Part shown: piece after piece, positions 5,279-5,468 of the stretch
How positions within the stretch are numbered: position 1 is the stretch's first letter
Layout: each line of letters begins with the position of its first letter
Source of the DNA: an uncultured bacterium
GTDB lineage: Bacteria > Actinomycetota > Coriobacteriia > Coriobacteriales > Coriobacteriaceae
Length of the DNA stretch: 5,468 nucleotides
Reading direction: 5' to 3'
Assembly (NCBI GenBank): GCA_905215195.1
Contig: CAJMPF010000128.1
Coordinates: 1 to 5,468, forward strand
Notes under the pieces: model-generated
Told to the model about the DNA's origin: nothing
The model's database searches: none
The model's input: only the letters and a program-made list of their open reading frames with translations
Program-made: the position numbers and the translations under genes

Positions 5279-5468
5279 TTACTTCTTGCTCTCGGGCAGG
5301 ACCAGATCCACAGCGGCATCCTTGGCGGCATCGATGTGCTGAGCCACGACCGGCGTCTGCGGAAGGATCAGGTTAAGGACAATGGCCATGATGGCGGTGG
5401 GGGTGGCCAGCCCCAGTGCGCAGGGGCAGGCAATCACCAGCACGGAGGTGAACACCCGCAGGACGAAG
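5279..5468 (-). CDS. 3' end of a chimeric-looking membrane protein: P1B-ATPase CPC helix joined to an NCS2-permease-like C-terminus
   Basis: Sixty-two residues up to a TAA stop (5281-5279) are inside the window; the rest lies past the right edge. Residues 1-27 contain ACPCALGLATPTAIM, the CPC transmembrane helix signature of copper-type P1B ATPases. In that family VGTG and, later, the DKTGT phosphorylation motif should follow. Instead the frame continues with AIVLNLILP (28-36) and a polar tail ending LPESKK. AIVLNLILP matches the last helix of NCS2 xanthine/uracil/urate permeases, which is also the transporter expected next to ssnA and ygfK. The switch falls near 5380-5395. An ATPase cannot end here and work, so the DNA is either a real fusion by microhomology or, because it lies within about 80 bases of the edge, an assembly or amplification chimera. 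The permease identity rests on a short match and the context. Confidence 0.55.
   Translation of the reverse strand, partial: FVLRVFTSVLVIACPCALGLATPTAIMAIVLNLILPQTPVVAQHIDAAKDAAVDLVLPESKK

Noticed and set aside
1..5468. CRISPR array, tRNA, rRNA, insertion sequence or phage genes
   Set aside because: No spaced repeat array, cloverleaf, transposase motif or terminal inverted repeat was seen. Apart from the edge chimera, the content is ordinary metabolic genes.

Overview
The window looks like GC-rich chromosomal DNA from a Coriobacteriia-type gut anaerobe, most plausibly Collinsella. This rests on G/C-ending codon use, recognisable protein families and short AT-rich promoter DNA. It is an inference, because no rRNA or other marker gene is present. 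All recognisable genes lie on the minus strand, so transcription runs from high to low coordinates.

In transcription order, the window opens with the 3' end of an open gene (from the right edge to 5279). Its last residues resemble the C-terminus of an NCS2 purine permease, but the first 27 or so are a near-perfect P1B copper-ATPase CPC helix. This looks like a chimera, either a real rearrangement or an artefact at a contig edge. Next comes a 196-base structured spacer, then ssnA (5082-3727), an amidohydrolase-superfamily aminohydrolase. A 148-base hairpin-rich spacer leads to ygfK (3578-579), a 999-residue multi-domain iron-sulphur flavoprotein long labelled 'putative selenate reductase subunit'. 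Eleven bases later is a small RnfB-like double [4Fe-4S] ferredoxin (567-229). A clear intrinsic terminator (206-165) closes the unit. After it lie an inverted repeat with three phased GAATA boxes, a good sigma-70-type promoter (119-91), and the first 19 codons of a gene resembling glyA (58 to the left edge).

ssnA and ygfK are hallmark members of the purine/uric-acid catabolic cluster of anaerobic gut bacteria and of the E. coli ygf/xdh region. The purine-permease-like 3' end fits that setting. The likely logic is import of a purine, hydrolytic steps including SsnA, and redox steps in which YgfK exchanges electrons between NAD(P)H, flavin and Fe-S clusters. The adjacent ferredoxin is the obvious partner. 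The exact substrates of SsnA and YgfK cannot be read from the sequence.

The points most worth checking are the permease/P-type-ATPase chimera, the coupled YgfK-ferredoxin pair, and the phased repeat between the terminator and the glyA-like promoter.
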